Source: Candidatus Poribacteria bacterium (lineage in GTDB: Bacteria > Poribacteria > WGA-4E > UBA9662). From it: a stretch of 64,000 nt of DNA. The notes beneath the pieces are model-generated. The model worked only from the letters and a program-made list of their open reading frames with translations, was not told where the DNA came from and searched no databases. A program made the translations under genes and the position numbers. Shown here one piece after another: positions 1-8,465 of this stretch; the stretch's first letter is position 1; every line of letters begins with the position of its first letter. The stretch is from assembly GCA_030748495.1 (NCBI GenBank), contig JASMLX010000011.1, positions 1 to 64,000 of the forward strand. The letters are read 5' to 3'.

Positions 1-84
1 TCAAAATCAAGCTGAAACTAATAAGCCCAATCGTTTTTCGGTGGCAGTTGATCATAAGCTTGTAGAACAGCTTTAAACAGTGAA

Positions 85-273
85 CTATCGATCATTGGCC
101 ATTGATTCTGACAATGCTAAATAGGTCAAGTCGGTACCGATATGAAGCCATCTATCCTCTCCCGATGTCTTGCCACCTCTAACTTTAAAGTCAGGTAAGG
201 CGGTCATTAAGAATTCCACTGTTTGGTCGATATTTTTCACTCGAATATTGGCATGTTCTATTTGGTTTATCAT
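85..273 (-). pseudogene. Truncated VOC (glyoxalase/dioxygenase-fold) protein, N-terminal module only
   Basis: The 62 codons encode the start of a VOC-fold protein: MINQIEHANIRVKN followed by a helix and the strand WLHIGTD. This is the first beta-alpha-beta-beta-beta half-module. VOC proteins need two such modules (about 120 residues or more), so the product cannot form a normal metal site. Translation signals are intact: AGGAG lies 8 bases before the ATG. The stop at 85-87 comes right after the first module. A short alternative frame (Met-Ile-Asp-Ser-Ser...) overlaps the stop and runs on for about 23 codons to near base 19, but I see no second VOC module in it. The gene is last in the corrinoid methyl-transfer operon. 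An assembly error or a deletion at the end could explain the truncation. Function unknown. Confidence 0.55.
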
Positions 274-344
274 TCAAGTTACTCCTACAATAGTTTAACC
301 CAGCCTCTGCTCAGCGACTTAAGGTCTGTCCAACGATCCACTGA

Positions 345-1400
345 TCACTCATATGTTCCATATTGTCGGACTAACTCGATGACACGACAATATTGCTGGA
401 AACTGATATTATCTGGTACAGAGTGATCAGAATGATAAATGTAGCCTCCACCAATTTTAGTTATGCCAACTTTGGTTCTGATCTCTTCTTCAATAACATC
501 TGGGTCTGGGTGCGCCATTTTCCGGACGTCGATTCCGCCCATAAATGCTAACTTATCACCAAAATTTTTTTTCAGTTCAATTACATCCATCCCAGCCTTA
601 ACTTCGAGCGGCTGCAGACAAGTAAAACCCGCTTCGATGAGATCTGGAATGAAGGCTTGGACGCATCCGCAACTATGTAAAATGATCGGGAAATTTTTAC
701 TTTTAAAAAAATCGCAGGCTCGTTTATGAGCAGGGAAAAGCAGTTCACGATAGTCAGCGGGTGAGAATAGCGTTCCATTTCGATACCCCATATCATCAAA
801 AAGGAACGCTCCATCGAAAACATATCCGCTAGCCATCATCTCCTCTGCATTCTGGATCATAATTTCCACGCCAGCCATAAACATGTCGGCAACCCAATCA
901 GGATCATCGAGCATTGCCATCAGCAGTGCTTCTGAACCAATGATTCCTTGCGTTTTATCGTAGCCTAGAGCACCTGAAAAAGAGAGGTATTTATCGCCTT
1001 GACGGATCTCTTGGTTATGCTTAAGCCCATTATTCAAATCGATACGTGACTCGTTATAAGTCATGCGAGGCTTGTATTCTTCCCAGGTTTTCCGATCTTT
1101 GATGGTAAAGTCGATCATCTCCGGGGTGGAAGTTTGGTGTTTCCAATTGCGGACCAAAGCTCCGTTTGTATTTTTAACAACGGTGTATTCATCCGTCTCT
1201 TCAACGGTCTCAGACGGAAGTTGCAACGAAGTGTCCGAACCCTGACTTACCATCTCGTAGCCGAAATATGAAGATGGATCAGTATCCAAACCTTCATTTC
1301 GCCAGCGTGTAACTGCGGTAGCCCAAGGGCCGTCCTGAATCGGGACACGATCAGGTTCCTGGTGATTCAACGCCATTAAAACTCGCTCACGAGATGTCAT
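345..1400 (-). CDS. Uroporphyrinogen decarboxylase-family (MtaA/CmuA-like) methyltransferase
   Basis: This is a UroD-superfamily TIM barrel. It opens with MTSRERVLMALNHQEPDRVP, the usual start of this family. The segment ILHSCGCVQAFIPDLIEAGF followed by LQPLEVKAGMD and GGIDVR is the conserved C-terminal half of MtaA-like enzymes; His and Cys of HSCG are candidate zinc ligands for activating a methyl acceptor. The annotated start is at 1400, because AGGAGGAGGA lies just upstream; an upstream in-frame start at 1430 has no such site. Related proteins move methyl groups between a corrinoid protein and a thiol or demethylate small methylated compounds. Its operon, with a corrinoid protein and a corrinoid activator, supports methyl transfer over haem synthesis. 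The substrate cannot be told from sequence. Confidence 0.85.
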   Translation of the reverse strand: MTSRERVLMALNHQEPDRVPIQDGPWATAVTRWRNEGLDTDPSSYFGYEMVSQGSDTSLQLPSETVEETDEYTVVKNTNGALVRNWKHQTSTPEMIDFTIKDRKTWEEYKPRMTYNESRIDLNNGLKHNQEIRQGDKYLSFSGALGYDKTQGIIGSEALLMAMLDDPDWVADMFMAGVEIMIQNAEEMMASGYVFDGAFLFDDMGYRNGTLFSPADYRELLFPAHKRACDFFKSKNFPIILHSCGCVQAFIPDLIEAGFTCLQPLEVKAGMDVIELKKNFGDKLAFMGGIDVRKMAHPDPDVIEEEIRTKVGITKIGGGYIYHSDHSVPDNISFQQYCRVIELVRQYGTYE

Positions 1401-1462
1401 TGCAGTTTCCTCCTCCTTCAAAGCTATCAACTTGATATCAATCTGGCGGACAAATCCGCTAC

Positions 1463-1681
1463 TTATTTAACCTTAGATGCAATATGGTTCAATTCACTAG
1501 AATCAAGGCTAGCCGCAAAAGAAGCATCTGCTTCAGCAATCACAGCCTTTACCTGATCGCTCTGACCGCTCTCCTGAATTCTAAGAGCTTCATCAGGCAT
1601 CAAATCTACCTTAGTTCCGTTCTCTTTAATAATTGAACAGATCCCTGTCTCTCGACATTTCACAATTGTAAGAGTATCCAT
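1463..1681 (-). CDS. Small conserved-looking protein of the corrinoid operon, 72 aa
   Basis: I do not recognise this family. The protein starts MDTLTIVKCRETGICSIIKE; its N-terminal half reads as short beta strands with two cysteines (C9 and C15). The C-terminal half is helical and rich in Ala, Ser, Glu and Asp. There is no signal peptide or membrane segment. A weak AGGCGAG Shine-Dalgarno sequence precedes the ATG. It lies 62 bases upstream of the second UroD-like gene and in the same direction, so it is probably cotranscribed. Coding status rests on the plausible start, the composition and the tight position between operon members. A role with the neighbouring methyltransferase is only inferred. 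Confidence 0.6.
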   Translation of the reverse strand: MDTLTIVKCRETGICSIIKENGTKVDLMPDEALRIQESGQSDQVKAVIAEADASFAASLDSSELNHIASKVK

Positions 1682-1739
1682 ATTCTCGCCTGTCGTACCG
1701 ACAGGCCCTCCTTATCACGTTGGTTGTACTAACACCCGC

Positions 1740-1952
1740 GCTTTTTCTCGATCAAGTCGAGGATGCCGACCGTAGGTCGGACGGCTATCAAGTTTTATTC
1801 TGATCCTCGGTCCAGCCGGGGACATGCTGATAAATGAACTTAGATTCCAAATTCATTATCGATAAATTTCTCCCTCGACCCTCCCTTGCTTTCGTAGGGA
1901 TAATCGAGGGACAAGGAACATCTGTACATTCGCTGACCGTAGGCCGGATGCC
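1740..1952. repeat. Cluster of short palindromic repeats between two operon halves
   Basis: This intergenic stretch holds two hairpin motifs side by side: CTCGA-tcaag-TCGAG at 1747-1761 and CCGACC-gta-GGTCGG at 1766-1780. A degenerate copy, CCGTAGGCCGGATGCC, lies at 1937-1952. The first motif recurs at 46035-46051 and in part near 46984. The second recurs at 56391-56412. Size, palindromy and intergenic placement suggest REP-like elements. They could act as RNA hairpins between the two halves of the methyl-transfer operon. Confidence 0.6.
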
Positions 1953-1980
1953 TTAAATTGCCTTTAACCTGCTGAACCCG

Positions 1981-3135
1981 TTACCATCCAGCCTTAATCG
2001 CTTTGATCTCTGGTCGATCTTCAAAATGTTCCGGATGAGGTATTCCGAACATCTCCCGTTTCAGGTGAAGATAGTAAACATAATCATCAAAAGTCACATT
2101 TGGTGGGCAGCGATGGTCAACATGTGGGATAAAGCCACCTTCTTCGACGTAAGGTTGTATTCGCTCGAGATATTTCTTGATGGCCGGTTTCCCTTGTATG
2201 AGAGCGTGTTTGTCAACACCACCAAGGATTAAAATATCCTTACCATATGTCTCACGGATAGCAACCGGGTCGGACCCTGCACGCACTTCGACCGGAAACA
2301 TAGTATTGACTCCGCCCTCTAGCCATGGTTCAATCACATCATTAATGTTGCCGTCGCAGTCGGTATAAACGATATCTACACCATTTTCTTTTAAGAGGTC
2401 AGTAATCCTTTTATAATTCGGCGTTAGAAATTGGCGGAACATCTCTGGTGAAATGATAGGGCCATTATTGAAGCACATATCCTCCCAGCCAGATGCATAA
2501 TCGATTTCAATCTCCTCTACAGCACGTTTAATAACAGTGCAGGTCAATGTAGCAAGATGCTCAACCATTTCATGCATTAGATCTGGATCGTCATACATCA
2601 TTACGGAAATGTTTTCAAATCCCATCCAGTCTCGCAACCAGCCGAAAAGGCTTCCAAATCCAATCCCGACAGGAATTTCCCAATTTGGATCGTTGAATTG
2701 ATCTTTGATTGCTTGCCAATCATCTCGATTCTCGGGATAGCGATTTTTAAGACTAATTTCGAGTCGCGGTTTAAAAAGTTCTTCCCATTCCTTTCGACCT
2801 TTGAGTGGATAATCGAGATAGTGAGGAATTGTATCTTTACCACTTGTGAATATTTGCTTGGTAACACCGGTCCCGTCACGGACGATTTGGTAATCGGCAG
2901 TCTCTTCTAAAACTTCGTGCTGGAAACCAGGAGTCAGACCAATACCTACCGGGACTCCACTTCGTGGTGCAAAGCCGAAATAAGGGTCGCAATTTCCGTT
3001 GCTGTTAACCTCTTTCGGCAGACCTTGATCGTGCCAGGCCGTAAAGGTGTTGTCCCAGTAACCAAACTCTTCATCAGGTACATGATCGACTGATTGGAAG
3101 CGCATTGTGCGAATCCAACGTTCACGAGGCGTCAT
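1981..3135 (-). CDS. Uroporphyrinogen decarboxylase-family protein, corrinoid methyltransferase candidate
   Basis: A second UroD-superfamily protein (384 aa from the chosen start), only distantly similar to the one at 345-1400. It starts MTPRERWIRTMRFQSVDHVP. The C-terminal half has VYTDCDGNINDVIEPWLEGG, VEVRAGSDP, LILGGVDK and HVDHRCPPNVTFDDYV. Cys and His residues in TDCDG and HVDHRC are candidate metal ligands. The start at 3135 has GGGAG about 6 bases upstream; a longer in-frame TTG start at 3153 is less likely. The gene overlaps the end of the upstream RACo gene by 14 bases, so the two are probably translationally coupled. This pairing makes methyl transfer to or from the corrinoid protein likely. 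Two UroD-like partners suggest either two substrates or separate demethylation and acceptor half-reactions. Confidence 0.85.
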   Translation of the reverse strand: MTPRERWIRTMRFQSVDHVPDEEFGYWDNTFTAWHDQGLPKEVNSNGNCDPYFGFAPRSGVPVGIGLTPGFQHEVLEETADYQIVRDGTGVTKQIFTSGKDTIPHYLDYPLKGRKEWEELFKPRLEISLKNRYPENRDDWQAIKDQFNDPNWEIPVGIGFGSLFGWLRDWMGFENISVMMYDDPDLMHEMVEHLATLTCTVIKRAVEEIEIDYASGWEDMCFNNGPIISPEMFRQFLTPNYKRITDLLKENGVDIVYTDCDGNINDVIEPWLEGGVNTMFPVEVRAGSDPVAIRETYGKDILILGGVDKHALIQGKPAIKKYLERIQPYVEEGGFIPHVDHRCPPNVTFDDYVYYLHLKREMFGIPHPEHFEDRPEIKAIKAGW

Positions 3136-4969
3136 AAAAAACTCCCGATTCAAAAATCATTGCTTCCATAAAGTACACTTGAAAATCTGGCGTTTCAGCA
3201 ATCTGCAAATGCTGAGTTTCACTGGCGATAGCTTGTCCGCCTCGTCGCTGCTCTTGAGATATCAGAGCTAGTTTTGCACCGGCGATTGCCGCATTGCCAA
3301 TAATCTTAATCCGATCGTGGGGTAGATCGGGGATAAGTCCAAGTCGTATGGCATTAGCCTTGTTGAGATAACTTCCGAATCCACCTGCAATCAACAACTG
3401 ATCGAGATCCTGGATAGAGAGCCCAACTTCTTTGACCAAAACATCAATTCCTGACCGGATGGCGGCTTTTGCCAACTGAAGCTCACGCATGTCTCTCTGT
3501 GTAAAAACGATTGGCTGTGCCTCAGAAGAAACAGTATCTACCTGCGGTTTCTCGGCAATGCGGTATTCGATTTCACCATTATGATCAATGACCCGTTCTC
3601 TAAGACCAGTGGGAAGATTATCCGGTAATTCAGACCTTAGTAACATCCGACCGGTGGAATCGACAATCCCGGCTCGTAAGAGTTCGGCTCCGATATCGAC
3701 AATTCCGGAGCCACAAATCCCAATCGGCTCACCACCACCGATCGTTTTGACGGTACAATCATCGCTCAAACTTACACGTTCAATCGCACCGTGACCTGCA
3801 TACATACCGCAACTGATTTTTGCTCCTTCAAAGGCCGGACCGGCGGGGGTAGAACAAGCGAAGAGATCATCTCCCCGACGCAGAACAATTTCGCAATTGG
3901 TACCGATGTCGATCAACATTCGAGTTCGGGAATTGGCTTGATCTAACTCTGTGGCGAGAATGGCGGCCACCGTATCCGCACCGACATACCCGCCAATGTT
4001 GGACAAGAAATGGGCATTGGCCTCCGGGTGGGTTTTGAGGCCGAGGTCTACGGTAGAAACTTCGATAGCATCGCTAAAAACCGGCACATAGGGTAAAGAG
4101 CCAAGTGATTCTGGTGAAACTCCAAGCATCAAATGTGACATCGTCGTATTGCCAGCAATCGAGACTTCATAAATCTGGTTGAGATCTACCTTAGCCGCCT
4201 CCGCGACCTCAATCAAAACCTGGTTTACGCTCTCCTGAACTAATTCTTGTAAAATACTTAGCCCTTGGTCGTGTTCCATACTGAATTTGATTCGAGCGAT
4301 CACATCGTGACCATGCTGTGCCTGTCGATTCACCGTGGAAGCTACAGCGAGATCTTTCCCTGTTGATAGGTCAACGAGCGTACCGACGATAGTTGTCGTT
4401 CCAACGTCAAGTGCTACTCCATAAGCACAATCGGAGGTGTCACCCAGCTCAAGATCGAGTATTCGATCCTGGCAAGTGACGGCTGTCAGTTCGCGTTCTG
4501 ATTTCTCCAATACGACTGGAAGTTTGCGCAGAATATCATAATCTGCCTTTAGATCAGCACGAAGATCGAGTGCTTGTATCAGAAGGTCTATCTCTGCGAT
4601 TGATCCTTGAAGGTTTTGATCTGGCAACTTAACACACTGTTTAGTAATCGCCGGATCAAATGTAACCTGTCGTGAAGTGCCACCAACCAGAATTCGCATT
4701 TCACTCGCACGCGAGGTTGGTGGCACTTCGACAGTGAGGTCAGACTCGATCTTGGTTTGACACGCCAACCAAAAATCGGCCTGAACCGGTTTCACACCTT
4801 CACTAACGATAACACGACATTTTTGGCAGGTTCCTTCTCCCCCACACGGCGAAGTCAGCATAATACCAGCCTTCGCCAATTCGGTCATTAAATTAGCTTG
4901 CGGTGCGACTTCAATCTCGAGATTATCAGGGGAAATTACTAATTTCACCGGATCGCTCCGTTTAATCAT
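3122..4969 (-). CDS. RACo-type corrinoid activation protein (2Fe-2S ferredoxin plus ASKHA ATPase)
   Basis: The N-terminal ~90 residues form a 2Fe-2S ferredoxin domain with cysteines C42, C48, C51 and C70 (CGGEGTCQKC followed by LACQT). The rest is an ASKHA (actin/sugar kinase/Hsp70) ATPase fold with phosphate loops DVGTTTIVGTLVD and LIDIGTNCEIVL and the glycine-rich GICGSGIVDIG. This architecture defines the RACo/RamA family. Those proteins use ATP to drive reduction of an accidentally oxidised Co(II) corrinoid back to Co(I). The 615-residue length fits. The gene lies 73 bases after the corrinoid-protein gene and overlaps the UroD-like gene, so the three form the core of the operon. Cytoplasmic; no signal peptide seen. 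Confidence 0.92.
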   Translation of the reverse strand: MIKRSDPVKLVISPDNLEIEVAPQANLMTELAKAGIMLTSPCGGEGTCQKCRVIVSEGVKPVQADFWLACQTKIESDLTVEVPPTSRASEMRILVGGTSRQVTFDPAITKQCVKLPDQNLQGSIAEIDLLIQALDLRADLKADYDILRKLPVVLEKSERELTAVTCQDRILDLELGDTSDCAYGVALDVGTTTIVGTLVDLSTGKDLAVASTVNRQAQHGHDVIARIKFSMEHDQGLSILQELVQESVNQVLIEVAEAAKVDLNQIYEVSIAGNTTMSHLMLGVSPESLGSLPYVPVFSDAIEVSTVDLGLKTHPEANAHFLSNIGGYVGADTVAAILATELDQANSRTRMLIDIGTNCEIVLRRGDDLFACSTPAGPAFEGAKISCGMYAGHGAIERVSLSDDCTVKTIGGGEPIGICGSGIVDIGAELLRAGIVDSTGRMLLRSELPDNLPTGLRERVIDHNGEIEYRIAEKPQVDTVSSEAQPIVFTQRDMRELQLAKAAIRSGIDVLVKEVGLSIQDLDQLLIAGGFGSYLNKANAIRLGLIPDLPHDRIKIIGNAAIAGAKLALISQEQRRGGQAIASETQHLQIAETPDFQVYFMEAMIFESGVFYDAS

Positions 4970-5042
4970 ACTCGATCTCTGATATTGTTCGCACCGCGTG
5001 CTATTCGCTCTATTCGCTATGCCGCGGCAAGTTTTTTCAATC

Positions 5043-5687
5043 TTAGGCAGCAGGAAGTCCTACCAACTGTTTAGCGATATCTACCCCACTGGCGGCATCA
5101 CGCGCATAGCCGTCTGCACCAATCTCATCTGCATATTCCTGTGTAACCGGCGCCCCGCCAATCATAACTTTAACCTGATCTCGCAAACCGGACTCTTCAA
5201 CTTCATCAATCACTGTTTTCATTGTCGGCATTGTCGTAGTCAACAACGCAGACATTGCAATGATTTGCGCACCATCAGTTCTAACTGCTGAAATAAATTG
5301 ATCTGCTGAGACATCAATTCCGAGATCGACGATTTCAAAGCCTGCTCCTTCCAACATCATCTGAACCAGATTTTTACCGATGTCGTGCAGGTCCCCTTTA
5401 ACAGTACCAATTGCGACTGTACCAACAGGATCAATCCCTGACTCTGTCAGGAGAGGGCGAACTAATTCCATTCCCGCTTTCATGGCTCGGGCCGCAATAA
5501 GAACTTCGGGAATATAGAATTCGTTATTCTTGAATTTCTCACCGACAACATTCATGCCAGCAATCAATCCTTCGTTGAGAATCTCGCCAACAGGGATATT
5601 TTCAGCTAGACTATCTTCGACTAATTGCTTGACCGTTGGCGCTTGCCCCCGGATAACATTTTCTGCAATTTGGGTTAGATCTACCAT
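5043..5687 (-). CDS. Corrinoid (cobalamin-binding) methyltransferase protein, MtbC/MtaC-like
   Basis: This has a helical B12-binding-2 cap (residues ~1-85) followed by a Rossmann-like B12 domain. The motif GDLHDIGKNL contains the DxHxxG signature; H101 (from the chosen start) should be the lower axial cobalt ligand. Downstream MSALLTTTMPTMK and the GGAPVT loop are typical of dimethylamine/methanol-type corrinoid proteins. The start is placed at 5687, where GGAGG lies 8 bases upstream; an in-frame Met five codons earlier lies before that site. This is the first gene of the operon and would carry the methyl group between the UroD-like enzymes and their substrates or acceptors. Confidence 0.93.
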   Translation of the reverse strand: MVDLTQIAENVIRGQAPTVKQLVEDSLAENIPVGEILNEGLIAGMNVVGEKFKNNEFYIPEVLIAARAMKAGMELVRPLLTESGIDPVGTVAIGTVKGDLHDIGKNLVQMMLEGAGFEIVDLGIDVSADQFISAVRTDGAQIIAMSALLTTTMPTMKTVIDEVEESGLRDQVKVMIGGAPVTQEYADEIGADGYARDAASGVDIAKQLVGLPAA

Positions 5688-6236
5688 TAATGAAGCCTCC
5701 AATATAGTTTCGTGCGGGTAGAGTTGTGCAGAGGACTGCTCCTCACACTATGATGTCCATTCTCAATCAGGACCAAGAACGCTCACCATGATAATTTTCT
5801 AGATTGATTTCTTTCGGCTAAATGCAAGCCCACATTATCAGATGTAAGGCTTAAGATACCTTATTGTAGTTTTATGGCCAATGTATTGTCAAGGATTTTC
5901 GGACTCTAGCACAGCAACCTGTCGATATCGATTTTCGCAAAAGTAATCGACCACTACGAGCTATCAGTAAGTATCGAGATTTGATTTGATGATAAGGTGA
6001 TTCTAGACCGAGGTTTAGCTCCACATTAGTTCAAATGAAAAAGCTAGTTGTCGGGATTAGTGTGATTATATATATACCAAAAAGGAGCTTATGCTCTATT
6101 TCATTTCGAGCCAAGAGGGCCTTAAGCGATTTGTGCTATCCGTTGAAGCACAGGAGTTACACCATGAGCCGGCGCACCGGCAACGATGAAACATCATACT
6201 GTTATTAATCTCTGTTAATAATCTTCAGCTTCTACA
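5688..6236. other. Noncoding interval upstream of the corrinoid operon
   Basis: About 550 bases with no supported gene. It must hold the promoter of the leftward corrinoid operon. I looked for a cobalamin-riboswitch B12 box on the minus strand and did not recognise one. An AT-rich run (tatatatata) lies near 6068. The right end passes directly into the IS481-type remnant. Confidence 0.5.
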
Positions 6237-6735
6237 GTCAACATTCGTCCTCAAACTCGAACGACACCGGAGATCGGCACTGAAATATAAGGTCTCCAAC
6301 TCTTTCCAAGGTTGAACTGGCAAAAATATGATCTTCATAGACATACAGTTGCTAAATGGAAAAATCGAGCGGAGATGAGCGATCAAAGTTATCGCCCGGA
6401 AGGTATGCACACGGCCCGGAATGATGCTCAGCAGACCATCGTAGTAAATTGCGAAAAGTGCTCTTGTGGCCCCTCCCTAGATGACCTTCTGCTAGTCACT
6501 CGAGAGTTCATTGGTGAGACATCAATCTGCTCTGTACCGCCTGTTGGTCGGCCACGGCATCCCCAACCTTAACCTAACCAGCTAGGCGAACAGGAAGGAG
6601 GGAGAGCACCGGAAAAGCGCCACGGAAGCCATTCAAAAAACTATGCGCCTGGATTGGTGCATATTGATCTCAAGCGCTTAGCCTAAATGGAAGATGAAGT
6701 TTTACGCAAATATCTGTTTGTGCGACTAGATGTTA
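6237..6735 (+). pseudogene. IS481-family transposase remnant (N-terminal half, frameshifted)
   Basis: Reading across frames gives a recognisable IS481 transposase. The parts in order are NIRPQTRTTPEI, an in-frame stop, HRHTVAKWKNR (helix-turn-helix), the segment SLDDLLLVTREFI, then after a frameshift ALYRLLVGHGIPNLN, and after another shift KNYAPGLVHIDLKRLA, a stop, and LRKYLFVRLD. The last two parts are the start of the DDE catalytic core. The remnant ends at the stop codon of the convergent Gfo/Idh/MocA gene, so the rest of the catalytic domain is missing. At least two frameshifts and two stops show the element is dead. Confidence 0.78.
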
Positions 6736-7809
6736 TAATGGGAAATTGATTCGCTGGCCGCTTTTGGCCGAAGCATAGGCACCCAACACCATCTCAACGG
6801 CTACTCGTCCATCGTAGGCGTCGGACGAAGGTGGGATGTCGTTTTTAAGATGATCGATCCAGGCCCGCGGAATACCGGCAATCCGTTCACCATGGTTATC
6901 AGGGATGGAAATACCGAGATCCTGCCAGGCGGAGTCTCCATCTCGGTACAGTTTCAACGCCACCGCATTTTCAGGGCGAGCGATACTAGTCGAAGGTCCA
7001 TCTCCATAATTTTGAATAGCTACCCCTTGATCGCCGTAGATCTCAGTGGTATTTTCACCTGCCAGCGTAACGGAGGTATTAATTAAGATAGCCATAGTAC
7101 CTTCAGCAAATCGATAGATGGCGATACCGGTATCATCCGGTGCGACATCCGTTAGAACGTTGTCAATCTCAGCCATTACACTGACCGGTTTGCCCAGCAT
7201 CCAATGGATAAAATCGGTGGCGTGAGAGGCGTCGTCCATAAACATCCCCATATTTTTCTCTGGATCGATATGCCACCTGGAGTCGCCAGTGATAAACCCT
7301 TGGTTGAAGAGAACAGGAATACAGTGTCTTCTCCTCAAGAGTCCGATTCGACCCAGTTGACCACTGTCGATGAGTTGTTTCATTTTTTGATTAGCCGGAT
7401 CCTCGCGCATCTGGTGGGCCATCATAAAACGAACGCCGTTCTTTTCGACTGCCTCGATCATTCGATCACAATCCGGTAGCGAAAGCGCCATCGGTTTTTG
7501 GCACAGAATATCTTTACCGTTACTGGCAGCAGTAATTACCATCTCTGGATGACGGTTGGTTTCACAGGTGACGATTACCGCGTCGACCTCGGGGTGGGTC
7601 ATGACCTTTTCCACGTAAGGAGTATAGGGAATACCGATTCGTTCAGCCGCACATTCACCTCGTTTTTGATTATTGTCCCAACAAATTACCAGTTCGGCGT
7701 CATCGAATCCAGCTAGTTGATTGCAGTAGGCGTTGACGTGTCCATGTGCAAAACTGATGATGCCGATTCCTACTTTTGATGATCTAATTTTCCTATCTTT
7801 ACAAGCCAT
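6733..7809 (-). CDS. Gfo/Idh/MocA-family oxidoreductase
   Basis: The N-terminal Rossmann domain contains VGIGIISFAHGHVNAYC in place of a classical GxGxxG loop, followed by AVIVTCETNRHPEMV and the family hallmark CQKPMAL, where the Lys of xKP is catalytic. The C-terminal alpha/beta domain includes GMFMDDASHATDFIHWMLG, whose Asp/His pair fits the active site. Length (358 aa) is normal. The enzyme probably oxidises or reduces a sugar, inositol or related polyol with NAD(P); the substrate is unknown. The ATG at 7809 has AGAGAGG upstream. Its 3' end abuts the IS481 remnant, but the reading frame is intact. Confidence 0.9.
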   Translation of the reverse strand: MACKDRKIRSSKVGIGIISFAHGHVNAYCNQLAGFDDAELVICWDNNQKRGECAAERIGIPYTPYVEKVMTHPEVDAVIVTCETNRHPEMVITAASNGKDILCQKPMALSLPDCDRMIEAVEKNGVRFMMAHQMREDPANQKMKQLIDSGQLGRIGLLRRRHCIPVLFNQGFITGDSRWHIDPEKNMGMFMDDASHATDFIHWMLGKPVSVMAEIDNVLTDVAPDDTGIAIYRFAEGTMAILINTSVTLAGENTTEIYGDQGVAIQNYGDGPSTSIARPENAVALKLYRDGDSAWQDLGISIPDNHGERIAGIPRAWIDHLKNDIPPSSDAYDGRVAVEMVLGAYASAKSGQRINFPL

Positions 7810-8465
7810 TGTAATCCTCTCTAATATGCTGCGTGAACGCCCCCAACGGGAAAGCGCTGTCCTGAACTACTAACAGTATTATTGTCACTATAAAATCATG
7901 TTTCTTACCATTGCAAGAATTGACTTGATGTTCACCATAGTTTCCTTTATAACACCGTTTTTCGTTTTCATGATAGGAAATCTGGCATATCCCTCCACGA
8001 ATAAGTTTGGAGAGGCTAGGGCAGGCAAAAGTAAATGGTTCAGGGTTCGTCCTTCTTGCCATTGATGATTTGACCCTTGTTTAAATGTTTAGATCTTAAA
8101 TTCTCTAATCTGTTCCAGAGTTGTTAGCTCTCCTCTTTCTTCGTAGTCGGCGACAGATGAAATAGAAAAGGCTCTAATGGATGGTACTGGGGCCTTTGCC
8201 TTCGTCTTCAAGAAACCAGGAACTATAAACTTCTCCGGTAAATCTTTGGGGGTGGATATTCAACAAACATTTACGAAGTCATTAAAAAAAGCTCTTGCAT
8301 AAGATCGTAAAATCCACTACAGTTCCAGCTGGGAGTGAGCTAAATTCTTTGGCATACTACACAAACTCAAAAATCTCCCAACTTCTATTTCTTGGACTTA
8401 ATACAAGAGTCTAATATAGAGACGATCAGAGGAATAAGCGGTGTTGAGGGATCATCACGCAGGCA
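7810..8465. other. Intergenic stretch with a possible short coding remnant
   Basis: No convincing complete gene. On the plus strand, 8177-8302 reads as 41 codons beginning MDGTGAFAFVFKKPGTINFS and ending KSLKKALA. It looks protein-like and its frame stays open a few codons upstream before a stop, but I cannot assign it to a family. It may be the tail of a lost gene. The reading frame at 7799-8062 (minus) looks random and was not called. Confidence 0.35.

Noticed and set aside
223..729. Plus-strand frames over the UroD-like gene
   Set aside because: They lie opposite a well-supported gene and have no family features; shadows.
1740..1980. CRISPR array
   Set aside because: The repeats are few, unevenly spaced and degenerate, with no spacers of equal size and no cas genes.
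2601..2879. 92-codon frame inside the UroD-like gene
   Set aside because: Another frame of the same strand within a clear coding region.
5703..6000. Cobalamin riboswitch upstream of the corrinoid operon
   Set aside because: I looked for the B12 box on the minus strand and did not find it. A covariance-model scan would be decisive.
7799..8062. 87-codon minus-strand frame upstream of the Gfo/Idh/MocA gene
   Set aside because: Composition is random-like, it overlaps the start of the real gene and I saw no ribosome site.
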